From Deinococcus grandis (GTDB taxonomy: Bacteria; Deinococcota; Deinococci; Deinococcales; Deinococcaceae): DNA of 64,000 bases. Numbering within the stretch: position 1 is the stretch's first letter; each line of letters begins with the position of its first letter. Positions 1-8,025 of this stretch are shown here, piece by piece. Made by a program: the position numbers and the translations under genes. Location: NCBI RefSeq assembly GCF_001485435.1, contig NZ_BCMS01000003.1, positions 24,001 through 88,000 on the forward strand, in the 5' to 3' direction. The notes beneath the pieces were generated by a model. The model made no database searches. It saw only the letters and a program-made list of their open reading frames with translations, and was not told where the DNA came from.

Positions 1-672
1 CGCTCGTGCTGGAAGGGACACGGGCACGGGCACAGGAGAGGCGGCGGGTTGTGGGGTGACCTGCGACGTGACTGTCCTGGTCGGCGTGGAGGTCGTCGCC
101 GGGCTGGTCCGAGCTGTTGATGCGGGTAAGGAGGCTGCTGCGGGGGTACTGGCGGGTGTACGCGTGGTGGTCGGAGATGCTGGTGTAGCGACCGGCATGC
201 TGGTCTGCGGGAGCGCGTTGGTGGGTGCAGCCTGGGTGGGGAAGCCGGGGATCTGCTGCTCGGGTTCCGGCGCCTGATCAGCGCGAACGATGATGTTCCG
301 CACCCCGCCACCGCGGGACGGCGCGAGGCGCGCCTGGAAGAAGTACACGCTGTCAGCCGTCATCACCAGGATCGGGTACGAGCCGGTGCTGGCCGTCGCC
401 CCGATCACCACCCGTTGACCGCGCTGGGAGAACTGCAGAACGCCCTCGCGGGACGTGATGACATCCACCACGTCATCGGGGAGATTGAGCACCCAGATCT
501 CGCCCATGGCGATGTCGAGGATCCCGTACGCCTGCTTCAGATCACTGGCGCGGTACTCGCGGGTAATGCTGCCGCCCATGTACGTGTTCTGGGAGGTCTC
601 CATTGGGGCTGCGGAGGCGAGGCCGAAGGCAAGTGATGCTCCCAGGATGACCATCTTCAGACGCGTTTTCAT
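1..672 (-). CDS. Secreted protein with Pro/Thr/Ala-rich tail, C-terminus beyond the window
   Basis: This frame is open from an ATG at 672 to the left edge (224 codons) with no stop, so the 3' end is missing. Residues 1-21 form a signal peptide (MKTRLKMV, a hydrophobic stretch, then ASAAP). Residues 25-125 are a compact domain with beta-rich phrasing (EIWVLNLPD, RVVIGAT, ILVMTADSVYFFQARL). I read this as loosely like the N-terminal domain of VirB9/TraK-type envelope proteins, an inference only. After about residue 130 it becomes a Thr/Pro/Ala/Ser-rich linker. Its ATG overlaps the stop of the upstream lipoprotein gene as ATGA, so the two are translationally coupled. The context suggests an envelope or secretion role. 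The function is unknown. Confidence 0.8.
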   Translation of the reverse strand, partial: MKTRLKMVILGASLAFGLASAAPMETSQNTYMGGSITREYRASDLKQAYGILDIAMGEIWVLNLPDDVVDVITSREGVLQFSQRGQRVVIGATASTGSYPILVMTADSVYFFQARLAPSRGGGVRNIIVRADQAPEPEQQIPGFPTQAAPTNALPQTSMPVATPASPTTTRTPASTPAAASLPASTARTSPATTSTPTRTVTSQVTPQPAASPVPVPVSLPARA

Positions 673-1325
673 TTCTGCTCCTCAACGTTCACGGTGAGTG
701 GGGTGGTGACGGTTTGTGTGCCATCGGACGTCGTGATCTGCAGGACGTACGCTCCGACGGTCTGGGTGGCCGCCGCGCTGATCGTGAAGCCGAGCGGGTC
801 GGTGTCCCGCGTGACGCTCAGCGCGCCCGTGATGCCGGTGATCCGCACGTCGGTAGCGAGTTCTCCAGCGCGGTCCGGCGTGATGGAGACCCGGCGCTGC
901 TGGCCGGGCTCCAACGTCAGGGCCGTGATGGGTTTGACGGTGTACGGCGTACGGGTCGTGGGGGTGACCGTCACGGCCAGGACGGCCGTACCGCTCCCGC
1001 CGGTGGCGGTGACAGCCAGCGGCACGCTGTAGGTTCCTGGGGCTGCCCCAGACTGCACGGCGACGGTCAGGGCGCCCGTGCTGGGCGTCACGGTCAATTC
1101 GGCTGGAACTTCGCGGGGGGTGATGTTCAGGCCCGTGACGGTCTCAGCGGTGCCACTGACTTTGCCGGTCACCTGGACGCGAGTAGAGCTGCCCGGCGGG
1201 AGAGTGACGGCACTGGGATTGAGGGTGACCTCGATGGTCTGAATGAACGGATTGCTGAAGGCCCCAGTGCCGCATGAAGACAGCAGGAGGGCGGCGGGCA
1301 ACAGCACGGTGCTGAGTCGTCGCAT
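669..1325 (-). CDS. Ig-like beta-sandwich lipoprotein
   Basis: The protein has 218 aa. Residues 1-18 are a lipoprotein signal (MRRLSTVLLPAA, then LLLSSC) with the lipobox Cys at position 18. The rest is repetitive beta-sandwich sequence rich in Thr/Val with two related halves (VTLNPSAVTLPPGSS..., ITALTLEPGQQRRVS...), like bacterial Ig-like or invasin-type domains. The start at 1325 is preferred over an upstream ATG at 1475 because it has the lipobox and sits 21 nt behind a GTCACCCC promoter box with CACACT 6 nt upstream, as expected for a leaderless mRNA. It probably anchors on the cell surface. It is first in an operon with the secreted protein at 1-672. No enzyme motif is seen. Confidence 0.8.
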   Translation of the reverse strand: MRRLSTVLLPAALLLSSCGTGAFSNPFIQTIEVTLNPSAVTLPPGSSTRVQVTGKVSGTAETVTGLNITPREVPAELTVTPSTGALTVAVQSGAAPGTYSVPLAVTATGGSGTAVLAVTVTPTTRTPYTVKPITALTLEPGQQRRVSITPDRAGELATDVRITGITGALSVTRDTDPLGFTISAAATQTVGAYVLQITTSDGTQTVTTPLTVNVEEQK

Positions 1326-1354
1326 GCCCCGAGTGTGTGGGACGTGGGGGTGAC
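1326..1354 (-). promoter_or_regulatory. GTCACCCC-type leaderless promoter, lipoprotein gene
   Basis: On the minus strand GTCACCCC (1347-1354) is followed after 9 nt by CACACT (1332-1337) and after 6 nt by the ATG at 1325. The layout matches the other members of this motif family in the window. Confidence 0.7.
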
Positions 1355-1374
1355 GAGTGGGGATCAACAGGAAA

Positions 1375-1454
1375 CCCCCGAGACACAAGGTCAATCGGGG
1401 GCATCTTCTGCGGGTGAGCGCAGTTCGTGTGCAGGCCTGGGACGCAAGGTCAAC
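1375..1454 (-). terminator. 3' element with paired TTGACCTTGYGTC motifs and a terminator hairpin
   Basis: Downstream of the Gre-like gene, read on the minus strand, GTTGACCTTGCGTC (1441-1454) is followed 59 nt later by ATTGACCTTGTGTC (1382-1395). The second copy is the loop of a hairpin whose stem CCCCCG/CGGGGG lies at 1396-1401 and 1375-1380, and TTTCCTG follows it. The position after a stop codon and the stem followed by a T-rich run suggest a rho-independent terminator. The conserved loop and the upstream copy are unusual. A near-identical element follows ssb at 6868-6946. Confidence 0.65.
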
Positions 1455-1493
1455 CAGTAGGGCACTCGAAGTCAACGGGGTGATGCTGAGGGT

Positions 1494-2942
1494 TCAGGTG
1501 ATGCTGAGAATGTGGATCACGTTCACAACCTGGACTGGCTGTTCCCGCTTGTAGGTGACGAGTGTGGACGTGTACTGGGTGTGCACGTCGGTGATGGCCG
1601 GTGCGGTCACGCCTTCTGGGACGTGGCGCTTACTCGTGACGGTTCCGGCAGTCATGATCTGACGGCTGGTGGTGGGCACGAGGCGGTGGTGCGTGGAGGT
1701 GACGGTCACGGTCTGTCCAGCGGTGGCGTGGAGCAGGGCCTGACCGAGTGATCCGGCGGTGCTGACTTCGCCGATCTGGGGGTGTCCATCGGTGAGGCGG
1801 ACGGTTTTGGGGACGCCGGCGATGGTGATCTCGAAGGTGCGGCCAATGTTGCTGTCCACGTCACCCGGTTCCACGTCGAGCAGGTCGCGTTCGAGTTGAC
1901 TGATCGCGGCGTCTGTTTCGAACATGCGGGTGCGGGCTTCATCGTAGGCGGCACTTTCACGTAGGTCCCCGTCTTCGATCGCGCTGCCCATCAGTTCGGA
2001 GATGGTCTCTCGTTCCTGTCGGAGGGCGCTCAGGCGGGTGAGCATGTCGGCGTATGCAGCGACGGAGACCACACGTTTCTTCGCCGTGGTGGTCCGGCCG
2101 GGGCGCCGTTTCTGGGGGGTGGGTTCCGGGACGGTCCGCTGAGGAGGGGTGGGCGTGTACGGCTTCCACTTCTCGACGGGCGCGATCTTCCGGACGCGGA
2201 AGGCGGGTTGGCCCTCGCTGTGGAGGTAGACGCGGTGGGTGTCATCCACGCCGTCCATCTGATCGAGCGCAGCCAGGACGCGGGTGCGCAGGTACGTGTC
2301 ACTGATGGTTTCGGCGAGGGCCCGGGCGTCGCGGGGTGAGGCGTCCCAGGGGATGAGCAGGCCTTCGACGTCGAGGACCTCGGTCAGGAGGCTCTCGCTG
2401 AGGACCTGATACTCACTGTGCGCGAATTGGGTGGCTTCCAGTGCGCCCGCTTCACCCCTGGAGAGGACGGTTTCCGCGTTGAACACGCGGTCCACTTCCA
2501 TCCATGAGCGGGAGAGACGAACCAGGGCGCTTTCGGCGCGTAGATCGATGTCCACGCCTTCACGTGTGTGTACGGTCAAGGGGTCAATGAAGTCGCGTTC
2601 CGTCACGGCCACGCGGTCGCCGGACTTCACGCCAGCGAACGGCATGCCTTCGGTGATCGCGGTGCGTTGGTGGCGCGCCATGACCCCAGCCTTCACGAGG
2701 GCGAAGAACGCCTCGTACAGGGCGGGGTATTGCTGCTTGGTGCCCATCAGGACGCCGGCCAGGGGCGCCGTGATCGTCACGTCATCGCCGCGTTTGCGGG
2801 CAGCGGCACGCTGGGCGGCCACACTGGCCTGCTTGTCCACGCAGCGTTCGAGGAAGTCGGGGTCGATGGTCCGGCGAAGGAAATCGGCGACGTTCCGCTT
2901 GGGGGCGTGGGGGGCGAGCTGGGCCAGATCAAGTCGGTCATT
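1494..2942 (-). CDS. Protein with C-terminal GreA-like transcript-cleavage domain fused to an unknown N-terminal domain
   Basis: The protein has 482 aa. Residues about 1-290 are unknown (contains KQQYPALYEAFFALVKAG and a basic linker KKRRPGRTTTAKKR-like). From about residue 315 it resembles GreA/GreB: a coiled coil (LSALRQERETISELMGSAI) whose tip is EDGDLRESAAYDEAR, matching the GreA tip GDLsENAEY. The two acidic residues that hold Mg2+ in the RNA polymerase channel (D and E) are kept. It ends in an FKBP-like domain (SLGQALLHATAGQTVTVTS). Known Gre factors rescue backtracked RNA polymerase and are about 160 aa, so the 290-aa extension is odd. The start at 2942 has TGGAG upstream. It follows the sigma-like gene by 59 nt in one operon. 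Confidence 0.7.
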   Translation of the reverse strand, partial: NDRLDLAQLAPHAPKRNVADFLRRTIDPDFLERCVDKQASVAAQRAAARKRGDDVTITAPLAGVLMGTKQQYPALYEAFFALVKAGVMARHQRTAITEGMPFAGVKSGDRVAVTERDFIDPLTVHTREGVDIDLRAESALVRLSRSWMEVDRVFNAETVLSRGEAGALEATQFAHSEYQVLSESLLTEVLDVEGLLIPWDASPRDARALAETISDTYLRTRVLAALDQMDGVDDTHRVYLHSEGQPAFRVRKIAPVEKWKPYTPTPPQRTVPEPTPQKRRPGRTTTAKKRVVSVAAYADMLTRLSALRQERETISELMGSAIEDGDLRESAAYDEARTRMFETDAAISQLERDLLDVEPGDVDSNIGRTFEITIAGVPKTVRLTDGHPQIGEVSTAGSLGQALLHATAGQTVTVTSTHHRLVPTTSRQIMTAGTVTSKRHVPEGVTAPAITDVHTQYTSTLVTYKREQPVQVVNVIHILSIT

Positions 2943-3001
2943 CATGGGTGCTCCAGGGGAGCGGTGGGGGGATCTCTCCCCACCGCAATGGGGAAAGAAC
3001 G

Positions 3002-5011
3002 TTAGAAGGGGACCACAACCACGTCCCTGTCCGTCTCGGCGGGGCAAGCCCACCAGGCGTCAGCCCACCACGCGAGTGGGTTCTGCAGGGCCAGGTGATC
3101 GTCCAGGATGTTGTCCTGATCGACCAGGGCGAGGAGTGCACGGCCCAGGTTCAGGTCGGTGCCGCTCTCTTCGAGGGCTTCGGCGCAGTTCGTGAGCGTT
3201 TCGCTGACGCGATGCGCCGCCAGGTACCGGGTCCGGATGTCCTTGGCGTGATCCAGAGCGGCGATCCATTCCGCTTCTGGGGCGATGTCCGCAGCAGCTT
3301 CAGCAGCAGCGAGTTCGCCTTCCAGGCGGAGGAGGGTCAGTCGGGCGTCGCGCGCCCGGGCGTCGGCGCTCTGAGCGCAGGCTTCGAGCGCGAGTTGCAT
3401 GGGCCGGACGTAGCGGGTGCCACCCTGAACCCGGACGCGCTGGGCGCGGCGGGTCGTGATGGGCACATGGGCGAGCTGGTCGAGCGCGTCTTCCGCGTGC
3501 TTGATCCGCACGCCGGCTTTCACGCAGGCGGCCACGAAGGTCCGGTCGGCCTTACCCTGACGATCCAGCTTCCGGCCGTAGAGAACGGCGGCCGCCAGGT
3601 TGAACCGGAAGAGGAGGGTGGGGTTGGCCCGGTGCAGGGCACCGGCGACGGCTTCGTCGTCCTTGGATGCACGCTGGAGGGGGGTGCCGATCAGTGCCGT
3701 CAGGAGGGCGGAGCCCAGCTGGGACGGACGGGAGACGGCGGTCTTGCCTCGCAGGGCTGCCTGCACGCCGCGCAGCGCTTCACGGACATCATCCATGGGC
3801 GCGTTCAGGGGCGTACCGGTCAGCGTGAGCGCGAGACGTGCCGCCGCAATGGCGTCATGTCCCTGGCCGGGGATTCCGGCCTGCTCGCAGAACTGAGCGA
3901 AGCGGTCCCGCACTTGACGTTCCTGCTGCCGCTTCCGGTGGACGGGGAGGATCTCCCGAACGGGAAGGCGGGTGAGGACCGCGCCGTGGATGGGGCCGAA
4001 CCGCTGGTAGGCGCGCAGGGCGCGGATCTGGTCCAGCTGGTGGAGCGGGGCTTCGTAGCGCTGGGGCGCCACGGGTTCAGCGGTGAGGATGTCCGCGAGG
4101 CGCTGGTCGCCGTCTTCGCCGGTGACGGCGTCGAGGCGGTGCGCTTTGGCGTTCCGATTCACCCAGAATTCCGTGACGGTGGCCAGGGCGCGGGCCTGCC
4201 GCATCGTCGACTCGCTCAGTTTCGGGCGGGCCAGGATGGCGCGGGCATTCGCTCGCACAGCGCGGGCGATCCACGCGGGAGTCAGGGGCAGCACGCTGGT
4301 GCGGGCTTCCGGGAGGGTTGTCGTGGGGGTGGTCTTCCCGTTGACACCGGCGGCCAGGAAGGCCGCGGTGACGCGGCGCAGACCGCCTTTTTTCACGATG
4401 AGGTTCTTGCGCCCTTTCGGGAGGTGACTCGCTGGGCGGGGTGTCTTGGCCAGGCGGACCCACTCGTCGAAGAGGGCGCCGTCGTTGCCGACCGTGGCGA
4501 GGAGCCTGGAGCGCCCGGAGGCGATCGCAGCGGGTGCGCCACTGGCACGCTTGTCGTCGACCAGACGTTCGGCCGCCATGGGCATCTCTGCGGGCAGTTT
4601 GTACTGCACCCAGGCCAGCCAGCGGAAGCCGTTCTGATTGGGGTTCCAACCGGTCCGGCGGATTTTCCCATCGGCGGTTTCGGTGACTCGCGGCAGCAGC
4701 TTGTTCAGCTGGTGCAGGGCGCCGTCATACGCTTCGAGCAGCCCGCCGAAACGGGTGCTGTACTCGTACGCGACTTCCAGGAGGAGCGGGCCAGCGTTGC
4801 GCGCGAGCTGATCGCGGGCGAAGTTCTGCTGGTCAGCGGTTCCCGAGGTCGCCATGTCGGTGAGGTGTAACGTCTCGGCGTCCGTGAGCCGGACGTAGTC
4901 GTTTTTCACCTTCCGCAGGGTTTCGAGGAACACGTCCTCCCCGAGCACGTTCGGGACGGCACGTACGGTTTGGTGGCGCTTCTCGCTCCAGATTTCACGT
5001 TTCATGGTCAT
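3002..5011 (-). CDS. Large protein with a possible diverged sigma-70 region 2
   Basis: The protein has 669 aa. Residues about 38-135 read like sigma-70 regions 1.2-2.4: LTDAETLHLTDMATSG, then FARDQLARNAGPLLLEVAYEY (compare the family pattern of a conserved Asn then LV..IA..Y), then GALHQLNKLLPR, then GFRWLAWVQYKLPAEM where sigma factors have F..YA..WIR. The remaining 500 residues are basic, largely helical and unrecognised. I see no clear region 4 helix-turn-helix. Start ATG 5011 has AGGAG 6 nt upstream; ATG 5005 is an alternative. It lies between a membrane protein and a Gre-like gene, so an RNA polymerase-associated role fits the context. The sigma call is tentative; a helical unknown is the alternative. 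Confidence 0.5.
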   Translation of the reverse strand: MTMKREIWSEKRHQTVRAVPNVLGEDVFLETLRKVKNDYVRLTDAETLHLTDMATSGTADQQNFARDQLARNAGPLLLEVAYEYSTRFGGLLEAYDGALHQLNKLLPRVTETADGKIRRTGWNPNQNGFRWLAWVQYKLPAEMPMAAERLVDDKRASGAPAAIASGRSRLLATVGNDGALFDEWVRLAKTPRPASHLPKGRKNLIVKKGGLRRVTAAFLAAGVNGKTTPTTTLPEARTSVLPLTPAWIARAVRANARAILARPKLSESTMRQARALATVTEFWVNRNAKAHRLDAVTGEDGDQRLADILTAEPVAPQRYEAPLHQLDQIRALRAYQRFGPIHGAVLTRLPVREILPVHRKRQQERQVRDRFAQFCEQAGIPGQGHDAIAAARLALTLTGTPLNAPMDDVREALRGVQAALRGKTAVSRPSQLGSALLTALIGTPLQRASKDDEAVAGALHRANPTLLFRFNLAAAVLYGRKLDRQGKADRTFVAACVKAGVRIKHAEDALDQLAHVPITTRRAQRVRVQGGTRYVRPMQLALEACAQSADARARDARLTLLRLEGELAAAEAAADIAPEAEWIAALDHAKDIRTRYLAAHRVSETLTNCAEALEESGTDLNLGRALLALVDQDNILDDHLALQNPLAWWADAWWACPAETDRDVVVVPF

Positions 5012-5111
5012 GGGAGGCTCCTGGTGGAGGTCCGGACCGAAGCTGCAGCGCCGTGCCCCGTATGGGACCCCGGCACGCAGTTCGTGCCGGGAAGGATCGG
5101 GTGGACGGGGC

Positions 5112-5585
5112 TTAACGGGGCAGCAGCTGCTGGAGTTCCTTGGTGGGCACGATGACCCGGTAACCGACCCCACTGGTGGGGCGGAAGTTGACGACACTGG
5201 TGTCGCCATGCGTGAGGATGATCAGACGCACGGACCCGCTCACGGGAACGGTCCTGGACTGCATGCGGTCCCAGCGCGCTTCGCGTTGAGCGTCCTTGAT
5301 CGTGTCGATCAGGTCGCCGACGTGCAGCGTGACGGGCGCGAGGCCAGCGGCCTGCAGGCGGATGACCATGCGGCCATCCTTCAGGTTGTCCGTGCTGCGC
5401 TGAACGAGTGTCAGGCGGTTGCTGTGCTCTTCCCAGCCTTGCAGGGTGACGATCAGACCGCTGATGAGGAAAGCGGCGATAGTGGCCACGCCGAAACCGG
5501 CGGGCAGGTCGAGCAGGATGACGGCGGCCATCAGGGCGAGGGCGATGACGGCAACGGCGAACTGCTGACGGGTGATGATGAGCAT
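5112..5585 (-). CDS. Small membrane protein, first gene of the sigma/Gre-like operon
   Basis: The protein has 157 aa. Two adjacent hydrophobic helices lie at about residues 9-27 and 29-48 (AVAVIALALMAAVILL; FGVATIAAFLISGLIV). A soluble domain of about 105 residues follows (VIRLQAAGLAPVTLHVGDLIDTI, VRLIILTHGDTSVVNFR, ending ELQQLLPR). ATG 5585 is chosen because AAGGAG lies 7 nt upstream; longer in-frame starts fall in the leader. It is the first gene after a structured leader (5704-5769). Being membrane-anchored next to a sigma-like protein it could be an anti-sigma or sensor partner, but no known anti-sigma fold is recognised. Confidence 0.7.
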   Translation of the reverse strand: MLIITRQQFAVAVIALALMAAVILLDLPAGFGVATIAAFLISGLIVTLQGWEEHSNRLTLVQRSTDNLKDGRMVIRLQAAGLAPVTLHVGDLIDTIKDAQREARWDRMQSRTVPVSGSVRLIILTHGDTSVVNFRPTSGVGYRVIVPTKELQQLLPR

Positions 5586-5703
5586 GACGCACTCCTTGTG
5601 CCCACGGATGGGCGGTGAAGGCGGAGTGCGCCAGCAGTCAGTGTGTGGGCCCGGGAGGGCGCCAGCACACTGCTTGCTGACGCACTCCTGAGCGAAAAAA
5701 GAG

Positions 5704-5769
5704 AAATCCTGCCGGTCCCCGTGAAAGGGGTGCCCTCGTGGGGGCCGGCAGGATTTCGACAACGGGGGC
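5704..5769 (-). promoter_or_regulatory. Structured 5' leader / attenuator of the sigma/Gre-like operon
   Basis: Read on the minus strand, GCCCCCGTTGTC (5758-5769) is followed by a perfect 12-bp stem (5745-5756 pairing with 5704-5715; arm AAATCCTGCCGG) with an inner GC-rich loop, then TCTCTTTTTTCG. This looks like an intrinsic terminator placed about 110 nt before the first start codon at 5585, that is, an attenuator. Upstream a 7-bp inverted repeat (CTGTAGC ... GCTACAG) overlaps a possible -10 TACAGT. The same 12-mer plus a hairpin precedes the ssb operon at 8271-8335. Confidence 0.6.
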
Positions 5770-5897
5770 GAAGTGACCTTCGCGGAGAAACTGAGATGAC
5801 TGTAGCACCTTCTGCGCCGCGCTACAGCGGGAAATGCTGCATCCTTGCGTTGACACTCGGGCATCGACCACTGATTGGAGGCGGATACACTACTCAG

Positions 5898-6383
5898 GTG
5901 CACATCCGCGAGTACACCGAGGCCGATTGGCCCGCCGTCTGGTCAATCTTTCAGGACGTCGTAACCACCGGTGACACCTTTCCGTATGACCCTGCTTGGT
6001 CAGCCGATCAGGCGCACGCTGTCTGGGTTCAGCCACCCCCGTACCACACTGTCGTCGCCTGTGAAGGTGCTGAAATCCTGGGCACCGCGCATATGGGGCG
6101 AAACCGTCCTAGTCCAGGAGCGCACGTCGCCACGGCAAGCTTTATGGTGGCTGGGGAGGCGCGCGGACAGGGCGTCGGGCGCGCACTGAGCGAGTACGCG
6201 CTGACCTGGGCTCGTGAGCAGGGGTTCGCTGCCATGCAGTTCAATGCGGTCGTAGAATCCAACACTGCCGCGGTGCGGCTGTATCAGACCCTTGGCTTTC
6301 AGGTGATTGGGACTGTGCCTCAGGCGTTCAAGCATCCGAGGCTCGGGCTCGTCGGCCTGCACGTCATGCACTGCTTCCTTTGA
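5898..6383 (+). CDS. GNAT-family N-acetyltransferase
   Basis: The protein has 161 aa. It has the GNAT order: an N-terminal VHIREYTEADWPAVW segment, the central strand, then the acetyl-CoA loop ARGQGVGRAL at about residue 92, and a C-terminal SNTAAVRLYQTLGFQVIGT segment typical of phosphinothricin/RimI-like N-acetyltransferases. It transfers acetyl from acetyl-CoA to an amine; the substrate is unknown. The GTG at 5898 is preferred because a good -10 (TACACT) lies exactly 6 nt upstream, as in leaderless Deinococcus genes, and the N-terminus then matches the family. Longer starts add unrelated residues. It is convergent with the VOC gene, 14 nt apart. Confidence 0.85.
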   Translation: MHIREYTEADWPAVWSIFQDVVTTGDTFPYDPAWSADQAHAVWVQPPPYHTVVACEGAEILGTAHMGRNRPSPGAHVATASFMVAGEARGQGVGRALSEYALTWAREQGFAAMQFNAVVESNTAAVRLYQTLGFQVIGTVPQAFKHPRLGLVGLHVMHCFL

Positions 6384-6397
6384 CGGCGAAGCCCCAT

Positions 6398-6766
6398 CTA
6401 TTGGGTGTGGCGTCCCTCGACAATTTCCGTGCGGTTTCCCCAGGGATCGGAGCAGTAAAGCCGCCGTAAGGGCAGACGGGTGTCCAGGCTACAGACAACC
6501 CCGAACTGCTCAGCGCGAACAAGTACCGCATCCAAGTCGTTGCAGAACAGACAGACGTGTCCCTTCTCACTGGGTACGAACGCCGCTGTCACGCCGGTAT
6601 GGATCTGCCGGCCATCGGGCAGTGCGAACCACACGCCTCCATTCCCCCGCAAGGCCTCGGGCTTTTGCAGCTCTTCCAGTCCCAGGAAAGCACCGAAGAA
6701 CGCGCGAGCATCTTCCTCATGTCCGCGAGGGGCGTTCACTTGCACGTGGTCTAGACCCAGAATCAT
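6398..6766 (-). CDS. VOC (glyoxalase/bleomycin-resistance) superfamily protein
   Basis: The protein has 122 aa and is one VOC module: LDHVQVNAPRG at the start with the metal-ligand His at 7, FFGAFLGLEEL, VWFALPDGRQIH, GHVCLFCNDLDAVL in the second half, and a C-terminal YCSDPWGNRTEIVEG with the Glu ligand. VOC proteins use a divalent metal in glyoxalase, dioxygenase or drug-binding roles. The substrate here cannot be told. The start at 6766 has TAGCGT 6 nt upstream, so the mRNA is probably leaderless. Confidence 0.85.
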   Translation of the reverse strand: MILGLDHVQVNAPRGHEEDARAFFGAFLGLEELQKPEALRGNGGVWFALPDGRQIHTGVTAAFVPSEKGHVCLFCNDLDAVLVRAEQFGVVCSLDTRLPLRRLYCSDPWGNRTEIVEGRHTQ

Positions 6767-6867
6767 GTGTCAACGCTAGACGTGATCAGAGCGTGCAGGC
6801 GGTACTCCTTCAGGGACATCGCTGCTGAATGCAGAACCGTTTCTGCCGTTGCCTCTGCATGAGAAAA

Positions 6868-6946
6868 TCCCCGAGACGCAAGGTCAATCGGGGATCATCC
6901 AGCCGGATAGGGCTGTTGTTGTACGGTTCGAGGACGCAAGGTCAAC
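6868..6946 (-). terminator. 3' element with paired TTGACCTTGCGTC motifs and terminator after ssb
   Basis: On the minus strand GTTGACCTTGCGTC (6933-6946) is followed 57 nt later by ATTGACCTTGCGTC (6876-6889). The second copy is the loop of a perfect stem ATCCCCGA/TCGGGGAT (6889-6896 with 6868-6875), followed by TTTTCTCA. It closes the ssb transcript. Sequence, order and spacing match the element at 1375-1454. Confidence 0.7.
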
Positions 6947-6976
6947 TCGGCGCGTACAGCATCTCAACGGGGTGAC

Positions 6977-7867
6977 TCAGAAAGGCAGGTCCTCGTCGGG
7001 CGGGAAGTGATCATCCAGTCCCTGATCGATGTCGAGTCCTCCCGAGTGGGTGGGGGCGGGGCGCGTCGGGGCCGGGCTGCTGGAGCGGGAGGCTCCGGCG
7101 GCGACAGGCTGACGTGCGGGGGCGGGCGCGGCACTGCGGGTCGGCGTGCTGCCCTGCGTGGTGGTGCCACGGGCGAGCGCTTCGACACGGGACGCTTCCA
7201 CCTTGGTGGTGTTGCGCTTGTTGCCGTCGCGGTCCGTCCAGGCTTCGTTGGTGAGGCGTCCCTGCACGAGCACGGGATCCCCTTTGCGGAGGTCCTTCAT
7301 GCGTTCAGCAAGTTCGCGCCAGAGCGTGACGTCGATCCAGTGGGTTTTCTCCTGCTTCTGACCCTGACGGTCGTTCCAGGTCTCATTCACGGCCAGGCCG
7401 AGTCCGAGCACGGCGTCGCCGGCGGGGGTGTAGCGGAGTTCGGGGTCACGGGTGACGTTGCCGATCAGGATGACTTCGTTCATGCCGCCACTCATCCGCA
7501 CACCGCCTCCGGCGTCCTGAATGAGTTCCGGCGAGTACCCGAGCTGCTCCATGCGCTGGGCTTTGACGCGGACCATGCTGCGCTTGCCGCCTTCCGGTGC
7601 GTCCCACTGGCTGTACTCCACGCTGCCTTCGACCATCACGGCATCGCCTGCCTTGAGGTTGCGTTCGGCCTGCCATTCGGCGGGTTTGCCGAGGATGGAC
7701 ACGCGGTGGTACCAGGGGAGCTTGCGGGGCTGGCCGTCACTGCCGATGATGTGATCTTCACCGGCGATGGTGGCCTCGAACACGGCGGTGCCGCTGGGGG
7801 TGTAGCGCAGTTCAGCTTCGCGAGCGAGAACGCCGATCAGGAAAACGTGATTCATGCCTCGTGCCAT
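6977..7867 (-). CDS. ssb: Single-stranded DNA-binding protein, two-OB-fold Deinococcus type
   Basis: The protein has 296 aa. It carries two OB folds in one chain, the hallmark of Deinococcus-Thermus SSB: the first starts MNHVFLIGVLAREAELRYTPSG (about residues 5-115) and the second MNEVILIGNVTRDPELRYTP (about 129-235). A disordered Pro/Ser/Thr/Ala linker and the acidic tip PPDEDLPF follow. The tip recruits replication and repair proteins. It works as a dimer coating ssDNA. Start ATG 7867 has AAGGAG about 8 nt upstream. Length is close to the roughly 300 aa of D. radiodurans SSB. It is probably an extra plasmid copy supporting plasmid replication. It is followed by the shared 3' element. Confidence 0.95.
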   Translation of the reverse strand: MARGMNHVFLIGVLAREAELRYTPSGTAVFEATIAGEDHIIGSDGQPRKLPWYHRVSILGKPAEWQAERNLKAGDAVMVEGSVEYSQWDAPEGGKRSMVRVKAQRMEQLGYSPELIQDAGGGVRMSGGMNEVILIGNVTRDPELRYTPAGDAVLGLGLAVNETWNDRQGQKQEKTHWIDVTLWRELAERMKDLRKGDPVLVQGRLTNEAWTDRDGNKRNTTKVEASRVEALARGTTTQGSTPTRSAAPAPARQPVAAGASRSSSPAPTRPAPTHSGGLDIDQGLDDHFPPDEDLPF

Positions 7868-8025
7868 GGTGTGCTCCTTGCCTCCAGTGCGGAGGACTTC
7901 AGGTCCGGGGGCTGTCCGCCCTCCGGTGAGAAGGGGGGATCAGCTGGGCGGGTGAAGTCGAGTGCGGTCGGGGGAGCCCGGCACGCTTTGGACGGTGCCG
8001 GGCCGCTCGAGGCGACCCACAAGGG

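Noticed and set aside
960..980. GTCACCCC inside the lipoprotein coding region, with similar matches at 38596, 42891 and 43074
   Set aside because: They encode the common dipeptide step Val-Thr-Pro and have no start codon at the right distance.
2948..4870. 640-codon plus-strand open frame opposite the sigma-like gene
   Set aside because: GC-rich coding DNA leaves long antisense frames. The minus-strand protein has a ribosome site, operon context and domain-like sequence; the plus frame has none.
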